Notes: generated by a model not told the origin, from the letters alone. Shown: positions 1-11,688, counted from the stretch's first letter. The stretch is DNA of 64,000 nucleotides from Melocanna baccifera (GCA_036346265.1 CM070686.1:28451982-28515981), one strand, 5' to 3'. Numbers and translations are program-made.

Positions 1-38
1 CAGTAAAAAGTAAAATTAATTAGACAAGAACACGAACG

Positions 39-175
39 GTAATTAAAAATTTCCTGTACATCGATCTCTACTACCTTCTTTTCGTTCATCGTGAGGGCTA
101 GTGTTCTTCGTTAAGCTTGCCTCTTGCTCCCGTCGGTGAAACCCTGCCGTCGTTTAAATAGACGGTGGCCGCACA
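39..175 (+). repeat. Left copy of a 135-bp direct repeat
   Basis: This stretch starts at GTAATTAAAAAT and ends at CCGCACA. It recurs in the same orientation at 3260-3392 with about ten substitutions and a few small indels. Similarity stops abruptly at both edges. The two copies enclose 3.1 kb with no recognisable gene, so they could be remnants of LTRs or of a segmental duplication. The left copy begins close to the window edge, so its true extent cannot be judged. Confidence 0.7.
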
Positions 176-842
176 CGTAGAGCACAAAATTCCCACTTGT
201 TAAGGCATCGACGTAAGCGGTGAGGTCACCTTCGTTCACTCGTTGGGCGGGTACATGTTGTTGTAATATTTACGGTATAAGCATATATATAAGTATAATT
301 CCAATATAATTATATACATACAAGAATGATATCAATTCAAATATAAATGACAAAGCAAGTACGAAACCATATGAATTGAACATATCATTCAAAGCATAAC
401 ACATATTCAATAAAGAAGATATTAAACTTCTAATTATAAACATGTATGACATTGTAAAAATCATGAATTAATTAAGACTAGCAACAAGCTCAAGTTTAAT
501 TGATTATTTGTGCTCTCAGGTTGTAGGGTTACACAAGATTAATCTTGGCCGTCCCGCTACTAAATCATATACTCTCCATTGATTAGTTACACCAAGATCA
601 AAATTCAATCTTTGAGCTCTAAGAAAATATTCTGCAGTCCACTAGATCTAATATATATCTAATACTAAAGCAGTTCGGCCAACAATATAGCAGTCCAGAG
701 AATAGTTCAACTAGATCCACCCTTCACATGTGAACATTGGTAAAGCATATGAATTAAATTACCAAACCAGTTTTCCACCAGTTACAAGATATGTAAGAAT
801 GTGGTATGATCTAAAGACTGCTTAAACCAAATGCTATAGAAC

Positions 843-844
<2 letters not shown>
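176..844. other. AT-rich intergenic DNA, no gene seen
   Basis: The sequence is AT-rich with only a short chance ORF on the minus strand. I see no motif, terminal repeat or coding signature that supports a feature. Confidence 0.5.

Positions 845-917
<73 letters not shown>
845..917. repeat. (AT)n microsatellite
   Basis: An uninterrupted AT dinucleotide run of about 36 units. Its length probably varies between individuals. Confidence 0.97.
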
Positions 918-923
<6 letters not shown>

Positions 924-2221
924 AAACAACTTGTAATGTTCAAGCTAATAGCAATGACAGAATCGTTGTTGATTAGAGCTCAAAGACTAAATTAAAATAA
1001 TCTCAGCATATGATTTATGTCATCATCGAGCAACAATGCGATCCCACAAGCAATCTATATCTTCCAGTGCCAGATATTAAACAGAAGACCAACAAACTAG
1101 CACAGCCCACAGAGATTGCATACACAAGTGACAGATTTACTCACAAGACCGGCGATACTCAAAATCACCGTGAAGAACACAAGCTAGCACGCTTTGAGCG
1201 CTGTCCCAGAAAACCTATTGCCCCCACACCACCGTGAGAGAGGGCAGTAGGCACGGAGATACAAAGCCCACCTTTGCCTTCCACGAACCAGCAAAGTCGA
1301 GGTACAGGGAGAATGCCGCACAAGCGCAGGGGAGGAGCTGGCCAAGCGCCTCGCCGTCAAGCACCAGGGAACTGAGGTCGTCACACACCACAGGCAAAGA
1401 ACTCAAAGAGAGAAGAGAGGAGGAGCTCACTTGTTCGGGTGCACTTCACAGAAGGAGGCAGAATCCTTAAATAGCCAGGGAGAAGGAGGAGCTCGGGTGT
1501 GGTTGCCAACGGCCGGAGCCGGGCCTTCCGCGCCACCCGCGCCCTTCCCTCCTCTGCCAAAACCGCCGCCCCTACCAGATTAGAGCCTGCACAAACCGGA
1601 TCGGGAAGGAACCTCACGGACGCACGGGGAAGCGAGAACGGGTCGCGCGGACGCATGGGAGGAGGTGGCCGCACAGGAGAACCAGTCGTCGGGTGGGGCC
1701 TGCCTCCCGCCGAACTCGCCGCTGCCGAGACCCCTCCTGCGCCGTCACCCTTGCTCGGTCCTGAGCTTCATGAGCCAAGTGAGGAGCACAGCTGCCCCCT
1801 TCTTATCCTCTAACCAATGAATATGGGAAATTCCTCTTTTGCCCCTTGGCATATACAACACATGTAGCAGCAAAGAATTATTCCATGACAAGCCATAAGT
1901 AAGAATATGCTTTATTAAAAAAAAAGATAGAGCATACCTAGAGGTTCTAAGAAAAGCGAAATAGCCTGTTTAAGGGCTCATAATCTGGAACGATCTATAA
2001 TCGGGTTGTTACACCGTTTAACCATAATACATATAAAATCTCGGAAAAGATGAGGTCTAACATGCAAACACAAAAATCCTCGAATTAAAGTATAGGATGG
2101 TAATAGTACTACGAGACTATACACAGGTCTCTCCATATTGTGTGATGAGTATTTAATTTTGTGCTTCATTGTCGAAGTTTAATTTTGATTTTGTATCACA
2201 CTTGCACTCTCTGGTTTTGCT
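918..2221. other. Intergenic DNA with a GC-rich island at about 1190-1815
   Basis: The central 600 bp are GC-rich and leave several overlapping frames open on both strands (up to 104 codons). The predicted peptides are Arg/Ala/Pro-rich with no domain. The open frames are explained by composition. The island resembles the GC-rich promoter part of a grass repeat or gene, but no adjacent coding exon was found. Confidence 0.4.
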
Positions 2222-2520
2222 ATGAGGTGATCAGCGGTCTGACAGGCCGTGGACAGGCGATCTGACTGGGGAGCAATTATAACAGTCCAGAGGTGGCGGT
2301 ATATTTATTTCAGAGAGATCTTCATTTTGTTGTGTGAAGGTTTTGAGAGTGGTGCGATCGGCCAAATGAGGGCGATCCAACTGGGGGTGTGTTGAGCAAT
2401 CTGACCGACATGGTTGCCGCGGTCAGACCGCTTCCCTGTTACCAAGGTTTGATCAGGGTTGAATGGGCGGTCTGACCAGCCGTTGGTTGGCGGTCAGATC
2501 GGCCAGTGTTGAGTTAAGTG
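2222..2520. repeat. Degenerate GGTCTGAC / GGTCAGAC repeat tract
   Basis: The words GCGGTCTGAC, CGATCTGAC and GCGGTCAGAC recur at irregular 20-60 base spacing, in both orientations. Tracts of this kind are common inside grass retroelement LTRs. I do not see LTR ends here, so the parent element cannot be named. A related but distinct tract occurs at 52536-52825. Confidence 0.45.
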
Positions 2521-3259
2521 AGTTGAGTTGTATCTCGGTTGTGTTTTAGCTCTAGGAGCTTTTTAGAGGTCCTTACAAGGTGTTAGTCATGATGGGAGTT
2601 CATACAAGTGTTAGTCATGATTGGAGCCTATACATTGTATTAATCATGGCCGTGAATGCCATGTGGTGTTTTCTAATGAGAGTGAAGTGCATGCACTTGT
2701 GTTTGAGATGATTACTTATTCTTTGTTGTGTAGGGGCGTTTGGTGATTATTTACAATCAACGGTAAGACCGAAATTAGGGGAGAAGCTCGAGGCCATGAA
2801 GGGTCGTGTAAATCTGGGTGAGGCTACTCCTCAAGCAGAGAGGCAAGGAAGAGAGATAAGGATCATGATGAGGAAAGTGCATGTATGTGATGTGACATTG
2901 GACTTGGGTTGTTTTCAAATGGAGACGATTCGAAAGGATGCTAGAGACGTATAGGCTTAGCGGCAAGTCATTGGGTATCACAGACTTTGTACTAGTGTTT
3001 GCTTCGAGGAAAAGCATCGTGAAGGCCGATGAGTGGCAATTGCATGAATTTTTCAATACTGGGTGGAGAGGCGGTTTGCAAAACAGTGGTGATGGCTTAT
3101 GGTGGATTAGGTCACATCATGGAGGATGGAGCGTCTTAACTTGCTATTAGCGCTACGTGGAAGTCGCACTTTGAGTAATGTACATATGTGTAAGTGGAAA
3201 ACTCATTTATGTGTGGATTACCGAATTTTTCTATTTATAAATGATTGTATCCACTAAAT
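2521..3259. other. Intergenic DNA, no gene seen
   Basis: Two small ORFs (93 codons minus, 70 codons plus) overlap around 2775-3150 without a recognisable domain. The segment lies between the two copies of the 135-bp direct repeat and may be the decayed interior of an LTR element. No protease, polymerase or integrase motif was seen. Confidence 0.35.
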
Positions 3260-3392
3260 GTAATTAAAAATTCCTGTACATTAATCTCTACTACCTTCTT
3301 TCCGTTCATCGTGAGAGCTAGTGTTCTTTAAGCTTGCCTCTTGCTTCCATTGATGAAACCCTGCCGTCGTTTAAATAGATGGTTACCGCACA
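3260..3392 (+). repeat. Right copy of the 135-bp direct repeat
   Basis: This is the partner of 39-175. The copies share the CTCTACTACCTTCTTT core and the segment CCCTGCCGTCGTTTAAATAG. Similarity ends just after CCGCACA. Confidence 0.7.
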
Positions 3393-3423
3393 TTATCTGA
3401 GATTGTATGTTTTGCCGTTTGGG

Positions 3424-3428
<5 letters not shown>

Positions 3429-3470
<42 letters not shown>
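3429..3470. repeat. (CT)n microsatellite
   Basis: A perfect CT run of 21 units. Confidence 0.97.
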
Positions 3471-3472
<2 letters not shown>

Positions 3473-3589
3473 GGCACCGCTTAAAACGGCTTAAAGCCAG
3501 TTTCTACTTCTGGTTTCTGCTTTTTTTTTCACTAATTTCATCTTTTTTGGTATTTTTTTATATTTTTTAGATTTTTTGGGCTTTTTTGC

Positions 3590-3770
3590 CTTTTCTTTTT
3601 TTCCGTATTCCTTTGTATTATCCGTGATAGGCTAACATGTTTTTTCTATTTTTAATTTTTTTAAATTTAATTATGCTAAATAATCCAACTCAGCTATAGT
3701 AAAAAATAAGCTAAGTACAGTGAAAAAAATCATAAGTCAACGCCAAACTGAACGCTACCTTAAGATACAA
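3590..3770. repeat. Dispersed AT-rich repeat, copy 1
   Basis: The segment from TTCCTTTGTATTATCCGTGA through AAATTTAATTATG to GCTAAGTACAGTGAAAAAAA closely resembles 60960-61100. Related AT-rich sequence is seen near 9510-9620 and, inverted, near 62040-62150. It behaves like an old MITE-type or repeat-derived sequence. No terminal inverted repeats could be fixed. Confidence 0.45.
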
Positions 3771-3802
3771 ACATACAGCGCGTGCATTCTTATTTTCTAA
3801 AC

Positions 3803-4042
3803 TGTGAAGTACATTGTCCAACTTTTCTCTGCGGCTTAAGTATGTTAGTGAGTTGGTTTGTACATTAAACTCAATAAGGTATTTGAGCTAAGAGGTCCAA
3901 AGTTTGTAATCGGACAACACAATTCTAAGAAAAAATGATTGCAGCCCACTTCAAGTGCTTGTAGCGTAAGAGGAGTGTTGACGTATATTGCCGAATTTTC
4001 CTCAACGGGATAAACTTTTGGGTGAACTGGTAGAAACTACAA
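3803..4042 (+). mobile_element. TRIM-like mini LTR retroelement (degraded)
   Basis: A 75-base LTR-like segment starts at TGTGAAGTACATTG (3803) and ends at ACTCAATAA. It is followed by GGTATTTGAGC, a decayed tRNA-Met primer site. A second LTR-like copy starts with TGTTGACGTATATTG at 3976. The interior is about 100 bases and has no coding capacity. The layout matches the better preserved copies at 4074-4341 and, on the other strand, 58722-59002. The right LTR is cut short after GAACTGGTAG. Confidence 0.6.
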
Positions 4043-4073
4043 AAAAGGCCTTAAGGCTAATTAATTAATGCAA

Positions 4074-4341
4074 TGCTATGATTATATTGTCCACATTACT
4101 CAACAACCCAAGTTTTTAAATAAACTGATTGGTGCATTAAATTTAATTTGGTATTAGAGCCTAGAGGTCCTAAGTAAGACCTAGTGAATGCACTATTAAA
4201 AAAGATCACAGCCCACTTCCAGTCTACGTATTAGGCTTGATGGAGTGTACACATGAGGGCGGGGGGTGTTGAAGTATATTGTCCACATTTCTTTGTCAAA
4301 TTAAATTTTTAGGTGAACTGGTTGGTACTGAAACTCAATAA
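4074..4341 (+). mobile_element. TRIM-like mini LTR retroelement
   Basis: The left LTR-like segment (4074-4148) ends at the primer site TGGTATTAGAGC (4149-4160), one base away from the tRNA-Met type sequence. A purine-rich tract GAGGGCGGGGGG ends at 4266 directly before the right LTR, which starts TGTTGAAGTATATTGTCC and ends ACTCAATAA. Total length is about 270 bases with no ORF. TRIM elements are known to be non-autonomous and to use proteins of larger elements. I could not confirm a target duplication, so the left boundary is approximate. Confidence 0.7.
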
Positions 4342-4419
4342 ATCTTAGTTTGGATCATGGCTATGAATAATTTGTAGTTGTGTTTTACTATTTAGATATA
4401 TTAACTAGATGATAATATA

Positions 4420-5040
4420 TATGGATGCGACTAGTCACGCCTTAGTTGTCCAACGCTGCCACCTCATGTCGCATGGTCTTCTTCCCTCTATGCTCCTCTG
4501 CATATGCTTCCTCACACCCACCGCCCCTCCTATGCACTACCGTGCATCTTCTTCCTTGTGCCACTGTGCTCCTCTTCCACCACCACCCCTGTCTTGCAGG
4601 CTTGCCAACCTAGTTACTCCCGACGTCATCCCTGACGCCTTCATCGATAGTCGCACTGCTGCCACTGCCACCATTACCCTGCCCACCGCCCTCCTTTGAA
4701 CCCGCAATCGATGATGCCATTGCCACCTCACCGCCCTATCACCGCCCCCACCCACTGCCGGTCCTCGCCACCCCGACCTCCCTCTAAGTTTGGGGGCTTC
4801 GGTGAACCCCTCTCTAACCCTGTGAACCCTAAACCTAACCCCTCGCCATTAGTTGCCGATGTCGCGAGAGAAGCCACGGGCCCCATAGTCGCTAGAGAAG
4901 GGAGGGAGAGGGAAGAGCGGAAGTGTGCAGCTGGAGAAGGGAGGGAGACAGGAGAGCTCAAGAACACACACGCGAGGTAGAAGATGGTAGCACATTTGAG
5001 CAAATGCACCACCATGATCGCACAAGCATTCTCCAATATA
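4420..5040. other. GC-rich segment with overlapping ORFs, no recognised gene
   Basis: ORFs of 94-102 codons are open on both strands, giving Pro/Ala/Arg-rich peptides with no domain. The segment contains the telo-box-like words GAACCCTAAACCTAACCCC at about 4817-4840. It resembles LTR promoter regions elsewhere in the window, but LTR ends were not found. Confidence 0.35.
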
Positions 5041-5175
5041 TATACCCCTAGAAAACTAATGCACAGTATACCACGAACCTAACCAACAGGACAAGAATCC
5101 ACTGTCCCTTGCCTCCACATGATAGAAATCAAGCCGTCAGATGTTGCCTCTTCTTTTTCACACCACACACTGCTT

Positions 5176-5285
5176 ACTCCTCTGCACATCTCTCTCTATC
5201 TCTAATGACATGAGACTCCTCTGCACATCTCTCTCTATCTCTAATGACATGAGACTCCTCTGCACATCCCTCTCTATCTCTATCT
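5176..5285. repeat. 39-bp tandem repeat, about 2.8 copies
   Basis: The unit starts ACTCCTCTGCACATC and runs through CTCTATCTCTAATGACATGAG. Copies start at 5176, 5215 and 5254. The first two are identical and the third is cut short with one change. Because 39 is a multiple of three, the minus strand encodes a repeated peptide, but nothing suggests a real gene. Confidence 0.9.
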
Positions 5286-5544
5286 TTAGTCCCTTCTTTG
5301 CCAGTTGTAGTACATGAGAGGCCACATCGATGACGGTGGACGGTCGTGGGCTCACCACCGCGCGGCCACAAGCAACGGGTGGCCGTAGGCTTTGCTCGAG
5401 TGTGGCGGTAATCAGCAGTGTGCATGCATGGTGACAAGCAGCGAGCAGAGATAGGTGGCCGTACGGGCGCATGGCATTGTATGATCGCCTTCAGATCTAG
5501 TGTAAATGCCCACTAAAACTTGAATTTTATGACTTTTGTGTTTA

Positions 5545-6250
5545 AAATCAGCTCAATTTGATGTTTCACTGTGAAACTTGTTTGAAACTTGAAATAGTAA
5601 GAAACTTCTTTGAAACTAAATGATTTGGTATGAAATGCGCCCTAATACTCTTGAAAACCTCCTCGCCTTTAGATCCATTATAGATGCCTTCTGAAACTAT
5701 CATGAATCTTGATTTTTGCAACTTTTGTGTTTTAAATCCGCTCAAAACTTAATGTATTGATGTGAAACTCGTACGAAACTTGTTAAAACACATTTGAAAC
5801 TTCTTGAGATGTGATGAAACTTGCTTGAAACTATTTCTTAAAATTGTTGAATTGTCTTGAAACTTCTTTTGAAACTTGCCAAAGCACATGGAACTTGCTG
5901 AAACTTGCCAAACACGCATGAAACTTGCTGAAACATGCTTGACACTTTGCTGATACACGTATGAAACTTACCAAAACACACATGAAGCTTGCAGAAACTT
6001 CTTTTGTAACTTTATTGAAACATGCAAGAAACTTTCTAAAACTTCTTTGAAAATAGCCAAAATGTAAACTAACTTTTTTGAAACTTTCTAAAACATGAGC
6101 GAAACATGTGAAACATACACAAAGCTTGGTTGACACTTATGAACTTTGTGGAACTTTGATGAAACATAGTTAAACGTTCCTAACGATATACTCAGGAAAC
6201 TTAGTTGGAACCTGTGAAGTGGAACTTTGATGAAACTTAGTGAAACCCAC
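5545..6250. repeat. GAAACTT-rich degenerate minisatellite
   Basis: About 700 bases are built from the word GAAACTTG or close variants (TGAAACTTGC, GAAACTTCTTT, GAAACATG) recurring every 12-30 bases. There is no fixed longer period. The minus strand shows chance ORFs with repeated KFQ and SAS words caused by the repeat. Such tracts arise by slippage and need no selection. Confidence 0.8.
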
Positions 6251-6511
6251 CTATACCATTAAGAATGTTCCCAACAACATATCTTGTAGAACTGTCCATA
6301 TACCCCTTAGAGCAACAACAAAAATTTACTATGCTAGAATTGATAAATGTTTCTATTTAACAGACTAGATTCCATGATACAACATAACTACATCTAAGTG
6401 CAAGACCAAACCGAGCCCTAATTAAGTTAACCTATTGAGCACCGAGGTCACGCACCTTGGTTCATTCGAACATTTACCCCACTTATTAGCAAAGCATATA
6501 TAGATTGTGTT

Positions 6512-6590
6512 GTGGTTACAGACCAAACAGAGAGAGTGTGTGTCATAGTTGTGGTACAAACCAAACAGAGAGTGTGTGTGTCGTAGTGGA
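6512..6590. repeat. Two-copy 40-bp tandem duplication
   Basis: The words ACCAAACAGAGAGAGTGTGTG and ACCAAACAGAGAGTGTGTGTG follow each other within similar flanks (GTGGTTACAG, TGTGGTACAA). Confidence 0.7.
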
Positions 6591-6821
6591 GAGTTAGATA
6601 AGCAATGCTGCCCCCTCCCCCATGGCTTGTATTACATATATCTGTCCTCATGGGAAGTGTTTTTACAATTATACCCTCTCATCCATATATCCCTTTCAAG
6701 GGCATTCACGTCATTATACATGTCCCACTTGGGGCTTACAACTTCCTAACAGGCCGGCTGAGCTTAAGTGGGGGCCACCCCTACGACAGATTGATTCTCC
6801 AAAAAATCTATGTATGGATTA

Positions 6822-7882
6822 TGGGCCTATTCTTTTTGGTTTCGGCTGGTGGCTTATGGTTTTTTATTGCGGCTGGTGAATAGTAATGGTTGATAGAGAA
6901 GTCGTTGTATTCTTTTCGGCTATTGGCTTATGGCTTGGCGCAGGGTGCAGTGTGGAGTGGCCGAGGGGGCACGCGAGCGACTTTGAATGTGGAACGGACA
7001 ACATGGGAGGGCACACGAGGAGGACAGGGAGTTGATTGAGGGATGGAGGCACTCACAGCGATGGAGGGAGTTGGGGAGGGTCTGTTGGAGGCGTCGGTTC
7101 CCAAGGGGGCGGCAAGGGAGTAGAGCCAGGGGCAGCCGGGCCACACCGGATTTGGAGTGGAGGGGATGGGAGGGCGCATAGGTAGGGGGGTTGGGAGAGG
7201 GAGAGGTCACAGCCGATATCTAGGGGGAGGGGATGCCGGTGAATCTAGGAGGGATGCCAACAGATGTATGGGCAGGTGGTCAGGCATAGGTTGGTCAGTG
7301 GATCCCTCGTTGGGTGGGATTTCGGATAAGCGCAAAGAGGGTGATGGTGAAAGGTGGCTGATAGTGAGTGAATGGGGAAGGGGGAATGTGTTGGTGGAGT
7401 GAAGAATGACACAAGTGGCTTTTATAAGCCGTCCAATAGCAACACGTGCGTTCGATGTTGCTTCTGGCTTCTCCATACAGAAGCAGAAGCCGAAAGCAGG
7501 TCCAAGATAAGCCCTATGTATGCTGAAGCTGACCTATGATGCTCCCAAGATTCCTACCTAGGAGACTTTTAGCTTTGCAAAAATATGTCTTCTCTGAGAA
7601 GCTATTAGCAATGGGCTTCATCTTCAAACTTTGGATCGCCATTGCTATCTTGCTTGTTTTGACTCAAGGAAACAGATAGCATTAAAGCATATTTTTGCCC
7701 TCTTCTTTTCAGCTTGTGACTTATAGCTTCCTCCGAATAAACAAACAGGGCAGATTATCCGCCACCTTTTCAAAGTGGCTTATCAGGACAACCTTTTTGA
7801 AGTAGCTTATCGACATTTGGTATATTCATACAAGCGCTCGCGCTAGGGCCAAAAGCTATTAGTCACAACCGAAAAGAACCCA
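6822..7882. mobile_element. Possible 1.06-kb non-autonomous DNA element with inverted ends
   Basis: The left end reads GGGCCTATTCTTTTTGG. The right end, read on the other strand, gives GGGTTCTTTTCGGTTGTGAC, followed on both sides by sequence resembling CTTATGG/CTAATAGC. Further copies of the words TTCTTTTCGGCT, GGCTTATGG and AAGCAGAAGCCG occur inside. The middle (6940-7400) is GC-rich with chance ORFs and no transposase. Shorter elements with similar TTGTTCTTT...AAAGAACA ends occur at 60447-60695 and 61483-61715. The target duplication could not be fixed. Confidence 0.45.
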
Positions 7883-8888
7883 TCTATTTGGCTAATTATT
7901 GTAAACTAGTCGGCAACTCGTGTATTCGCACAAGCTAGCTTCTTAAATAAAGTATTTAATCTCCATCTCAAATGATAAAATAATTAAATACTAATTTTAA
8001 TTATGAAAATAGTACTTAATAGAAAATTTATTAAGAGTAGACAAAAAGGCTAGCTACTTTGCTTGCATGACTAATTAAGAAAGAAAAATTGCTGGCTTAA
8101 TGTGGCATACAAATAGTTAACATAATAATTTTAAACCTAATTTAATTCCTTCACATATTTCTAATTACCATATATGTGGTTAGATGTTTTCCTTTTGTAA
8201 AACTGAATTTATAATTCTCATTTAGTTCTTATTGTGAATTGTATTATTTTTGGAATCCATACACAAATCAAATTGCCATGACATGGGTACTTTGTTTTGG
8301 AAATTTTAGTTTGGGTTTCATTTACAAATCCAATTGTAAATTTTATTTAGTTTTTATTCCCAATATTAGGTGTTTTAGGCTCCCCTGAATAATATCTTCT
8401 TTACTAATTGGGGGCACCTGAAGCCCCAACTTTTCCCCAGGAGAAAAAATGCTGGAATTTCGCATAATAATCTGGAACAAAGAAAAAATAGCTAGAAAAT
8501 CCCACATTAATCAGAGAAAAGAAAAAAAAATCTCCCACCTTTCCACCTCTCTTACAGTTCGGAACCTAAAAAAACTGCCGCCCACTACACGTCTTCAATA
8601 TAGTAACGGTGGATTATATGAGTAGGCTCTTAGAACCGACAACAGAAATTCATATCTGATCGGATAGGTAATGTACCTTCGTAACGTATCCACTCAAATA
8701 AAAGTCAAATTTGCTATATTTTGTAAACCGAACGCAAATAATTAAGAAACTGACAAAGCAGTGCAACGATGATGAAACAATACTCACAAATTTGAAACTG
8801 AAAAGAGATTAATAACACAACCGGAAAAGCATAGATACACGTATTCGAAATTTGAAGTTCTACTTAGAAAAAAATACTAGAACTTCAA
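7883..8888. other. AT-rich intergenic DNA, no gene seen
   Basis: About 1 kb of AT-rich sequence without ORFs of note. A small inverted pair GGGGCACCTGAAGCCCC at about 8410 could form a short stem, which is too little to call a feature. Confidence 0.5.
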
Positions 8889-9327
8889 GTCCTGCATTAT
8901 ATTTAGATTTAATTGTCTGTAGATTATTTTGAATAAAATTTCAGCAGATGTTGCCATAAAGCAAGTCACACGAGATACTAAAGTAGTACTACTAGCGATG
9001 ACAACAAAGAATACGAAGAGGGAGGCAGGGAGAGAGACAGAAAGAGATGAGATGACTGGATGGGAGACGAAGAGAAATGAAGATAGAGAAAGATGAGAAT
9101 GGCTGGATGGGAGTCCTGCATTGTATTTAGATTTAATTCTCTGTAGATTGTTTTGAATAAAATTTCAGCAGATGTCATAAAGCAAGTCACAGGAGGATGC
9201 TAATGTAGTACAACTAGCGATGGGAGGGAGAGAGACAGAAAGAGATGATCATGACTGGCTGGGAGAACGGAGAGAGAAATGAAGATAGAGAGAGATGCTG
9301 GAGGGGAGTCCTGCATTATATTTAGAT
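8889..9327. repeat. Tandem repeat with units of about 224 and 195 bp
   Basis: The unit starts GTCCTGCATTATATTTAG at 8889, 9113 and 9308 (partial). It includes the words TTGAATAAAATTTCAGCAGATG and GGGAGAGAGACAGAAAGAGATGA. The copies differ by substitutions and a 29-base length difference, so the duplication is not recent. Confidence 0.85.
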
Positions 9328-10151
9328 AAGGATTAATGAGTACAAGCATCCCTTGAGATACATGAAAGCCCTCGAAATAAAAAAAAAATAGAAGTGTGCC
9401 ATTGAGTTCACGTGCTGGCTTGGACATGCACTTAAGTGCAAAGAGCTGGACTTTCGACTCGAGGGACAGATCACAGATGTATGTAAGGTAGTGTTTTAAT
9501 GGGCTTATAAGCCTATACTTTTTGTTTTTTCACTATAATAGTTAAAAATAAAGTGTAACTGTTATTAATTTTTTCTATGTAATTAGATTTAAAAAAGTAA
9601 AAAATAAAAAAGTTATACATTACAGACAATGAAATAAAATAAGGTGAAAAAAGAAAAGGTGAAAAACTCCAAAATAGTAAAAACAAAGATAAAATTAAGA
9701 AGCCAGGAGCAGAAACTCATTGGAGCAGAGAAAACATTTACTGTCTTCGGTCATATCAACATAGATAAGTAGGGGTGCAAACGGTACGAGTTAATCCCGA
9801 CCGATCTAATACCGAATCTGATCAGTACCGAATACAGAATGATAATTTAGCATTCGATACCGAATACGGTCGGTACCAATCCTCCCCGTTTATATTGAAC
9901 TTGTATATGAATTATCGGTTTTTGAACTTATATCGGTTTTCGAACATAGAGAATTAGGCCGTCTATTTTGCAGTAGTCGACTATAACACGGTAAACAAGA
10001 CATATTGTATCATGAAGAAACTGTCTATAGAGATATGCAAAAATACAACCTATTGTAGAAGTCGTCTTTAGTGTCATCTATAGATGATATGAAGGATATT
10101 ATAGACAGTAGATATCTATACCATTGTACATGCCCTAATCAGGCCTTAAGG

Positions 10152-10153
<2 letters not shown>
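9328..10153. other. Intergenic DNA, no gene seen
   Basis: It contains AT-rich repeat-like sequence at 9510-9690 and, from about 9770, the words AGGGGTGCAAACGG and repeated ATACCGAAT. These resemble the ends of some plant hAT-type elements. No matching opposite end was found, so no element is called. Confidence 0.35.

Positions 10154-10241
<88 letters not shown>
10154..10241. repeat. (AT)n microsatellite
   Basis: An uninterrupted AT run of about 44 units. It makes false ORFs with poly-(Ile-Tyr) on both strands. Confidence 0.97.
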
Positions 10242-10244
<3 letters not shown>

Positions 10245-10399
10245 ACCTTGGAAAAGAAGAGAGACAGACAATTCATTTCTACATTCATCCTACTAGTCCC
10301 CTTATTTACTATTTGGTCTGTAACCACAACAGTAGCGCCGTTCGTCGGGATGACGAGCAAACTACAAACTTAGGAGAAATAATAGCGCCCAAGGAAGCT

Positions 10400-10960
10400 A
10401 CAGCGACGGCCAAGCAAAAGTGAAGTATGGTGGCAGCGGCCGCCGAGGCCAATACGCAAGGGCTGGTGGTCGAAGGTTCCCCCACCCCTGTGGCAGCGAC
10501 GCCCCGGCACCGCAAGTGGCGAGCAGCAAGTGCCGACACAGGGAGCCAACTCCGGTGCCCATGCTGATGTGGTTGTCGATGACAACGGTCGCATTGGCAC
10601 ACCAGCCGACTCCAGTACATGCGCTGGCACAACCATCGATGACGACGCCCGTGCTGGCCCATCAAGTGACATTGGAGCCCACGTCGGCACATCAAGTGAC
10701 ATTGGAGCCTGCATCGACATGTTCATCGACCCCGATGTCCACGTCGGCACATCAAGCGACCTCGGAGTGCGCACCAACACTAGTTTGTTTTTACGCTCGC
10801 GTCGCGCGGTCCCATCGCCAATTGCCACACCCGCACCAGCACACCCAGCGACCTCATCGCCCGACCCGTCATCGCTAACGACCCCGCCACATGTGCCTTC
10901 GTGCCGTAGACCTGCTGCCTTCGGATTTTCCTTACAGATTTCATTTTGTGGTGAGTTGTA
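10400..10960. other. GC-rich segment with imperfect 24-30 bp repeats, no recognised gene
   Basis: Overlapping ORFs of 128-161 codons are open on both strands. Within 10590-10770 the words GGCACATCAAGTGACATTGG and GGCACACCAGCCGACTCC recur, giving repeated Gly-Thr-Ser-Ser-Asp in one frame and Ala-His-Gln-Val-Thr in another. That two frames look equally repetitive argues that the DNA repeat, and not a protein, shapes them. A short spurious or repeat-derived transcript cannot be excluded. Confidence 0.35.
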
Positions 10961-11688
10961 TTCAAACTTTGAATATCAGCTAGAATTTAGGACTAGTTCT
11001 AAAATTGGTTTATAATTTTTATTTTTTTGTATTATATTACTATTATCATTATTATTCCAAGTTTCAAACTAACTTCCCCGACCAGAATTGCTTTCTTTCT
11101 TTAGATTATGTTAAATTGAGTTAGATTTGAATTTGCATCTTTCGGATTTCGATCTCATACTTCTTTGCTTCATATCTCCCATTTCTTTTGTTAACACCAT
11201 TATTGCTTACATATGGGATTATTTCTCGATATATATTAACCTACCAACTAGCTAAGACGGAACACAATTCAACCTACCAACTAGCTAAGAAGTTGCACAA
11301 CTCATTGTGGGAGAACATAGTGGAGAAAATATGGAACGTGATATAGTAGTTGAAGACAAGGATAAACAAAACTCCAAGGAATTTCTAAGTGCATCCAAGC
11401 AATATCGAGGGCCACGAAGGAAAAAAGAAATTATGTCACCATGATGGAATGCTATGCATATCGCACCCAACAGCGCTTAAACCAATCAATGGTCTTGCTG
11501 ATGAGTGGCCGATTGTGCCTACAGTTCATAGTAGACGCGGCAACATGCGTTGAGCAGTGGAGGCTTAATTGGTATAGGATGAATCAACGCACCCTTAGAA
11601 CAGAGCTATATAGCGGACTGCAAGACGCAATCGACAATGGTGATACAAGAACTGATCAAGTAGGCAAAAGAATAATACTGTCATAAAA
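10961..11688. other. AT-rich DNA, no gene seen
   Basis: It contains a short local repeat (CCTACCAACTAGCTAAGA at about 11240 and 11270) and an unrecognised 81-codon ORF at 11441-11686. No domain was identified. Confidence 0.4.

Noticed and set aside
5176..6250. CRISPR-like array
   Set aside because: Repeats are either directly abutting (39-bp unit) or irregular (GAAACTT tract), there are no unique spacers of constant length, and the DNA is plant nuclear.
10071..10373. 100-codon ORF with a long Ile-Tyr run
   Set aside because: It is produced by the AT microsatellite.
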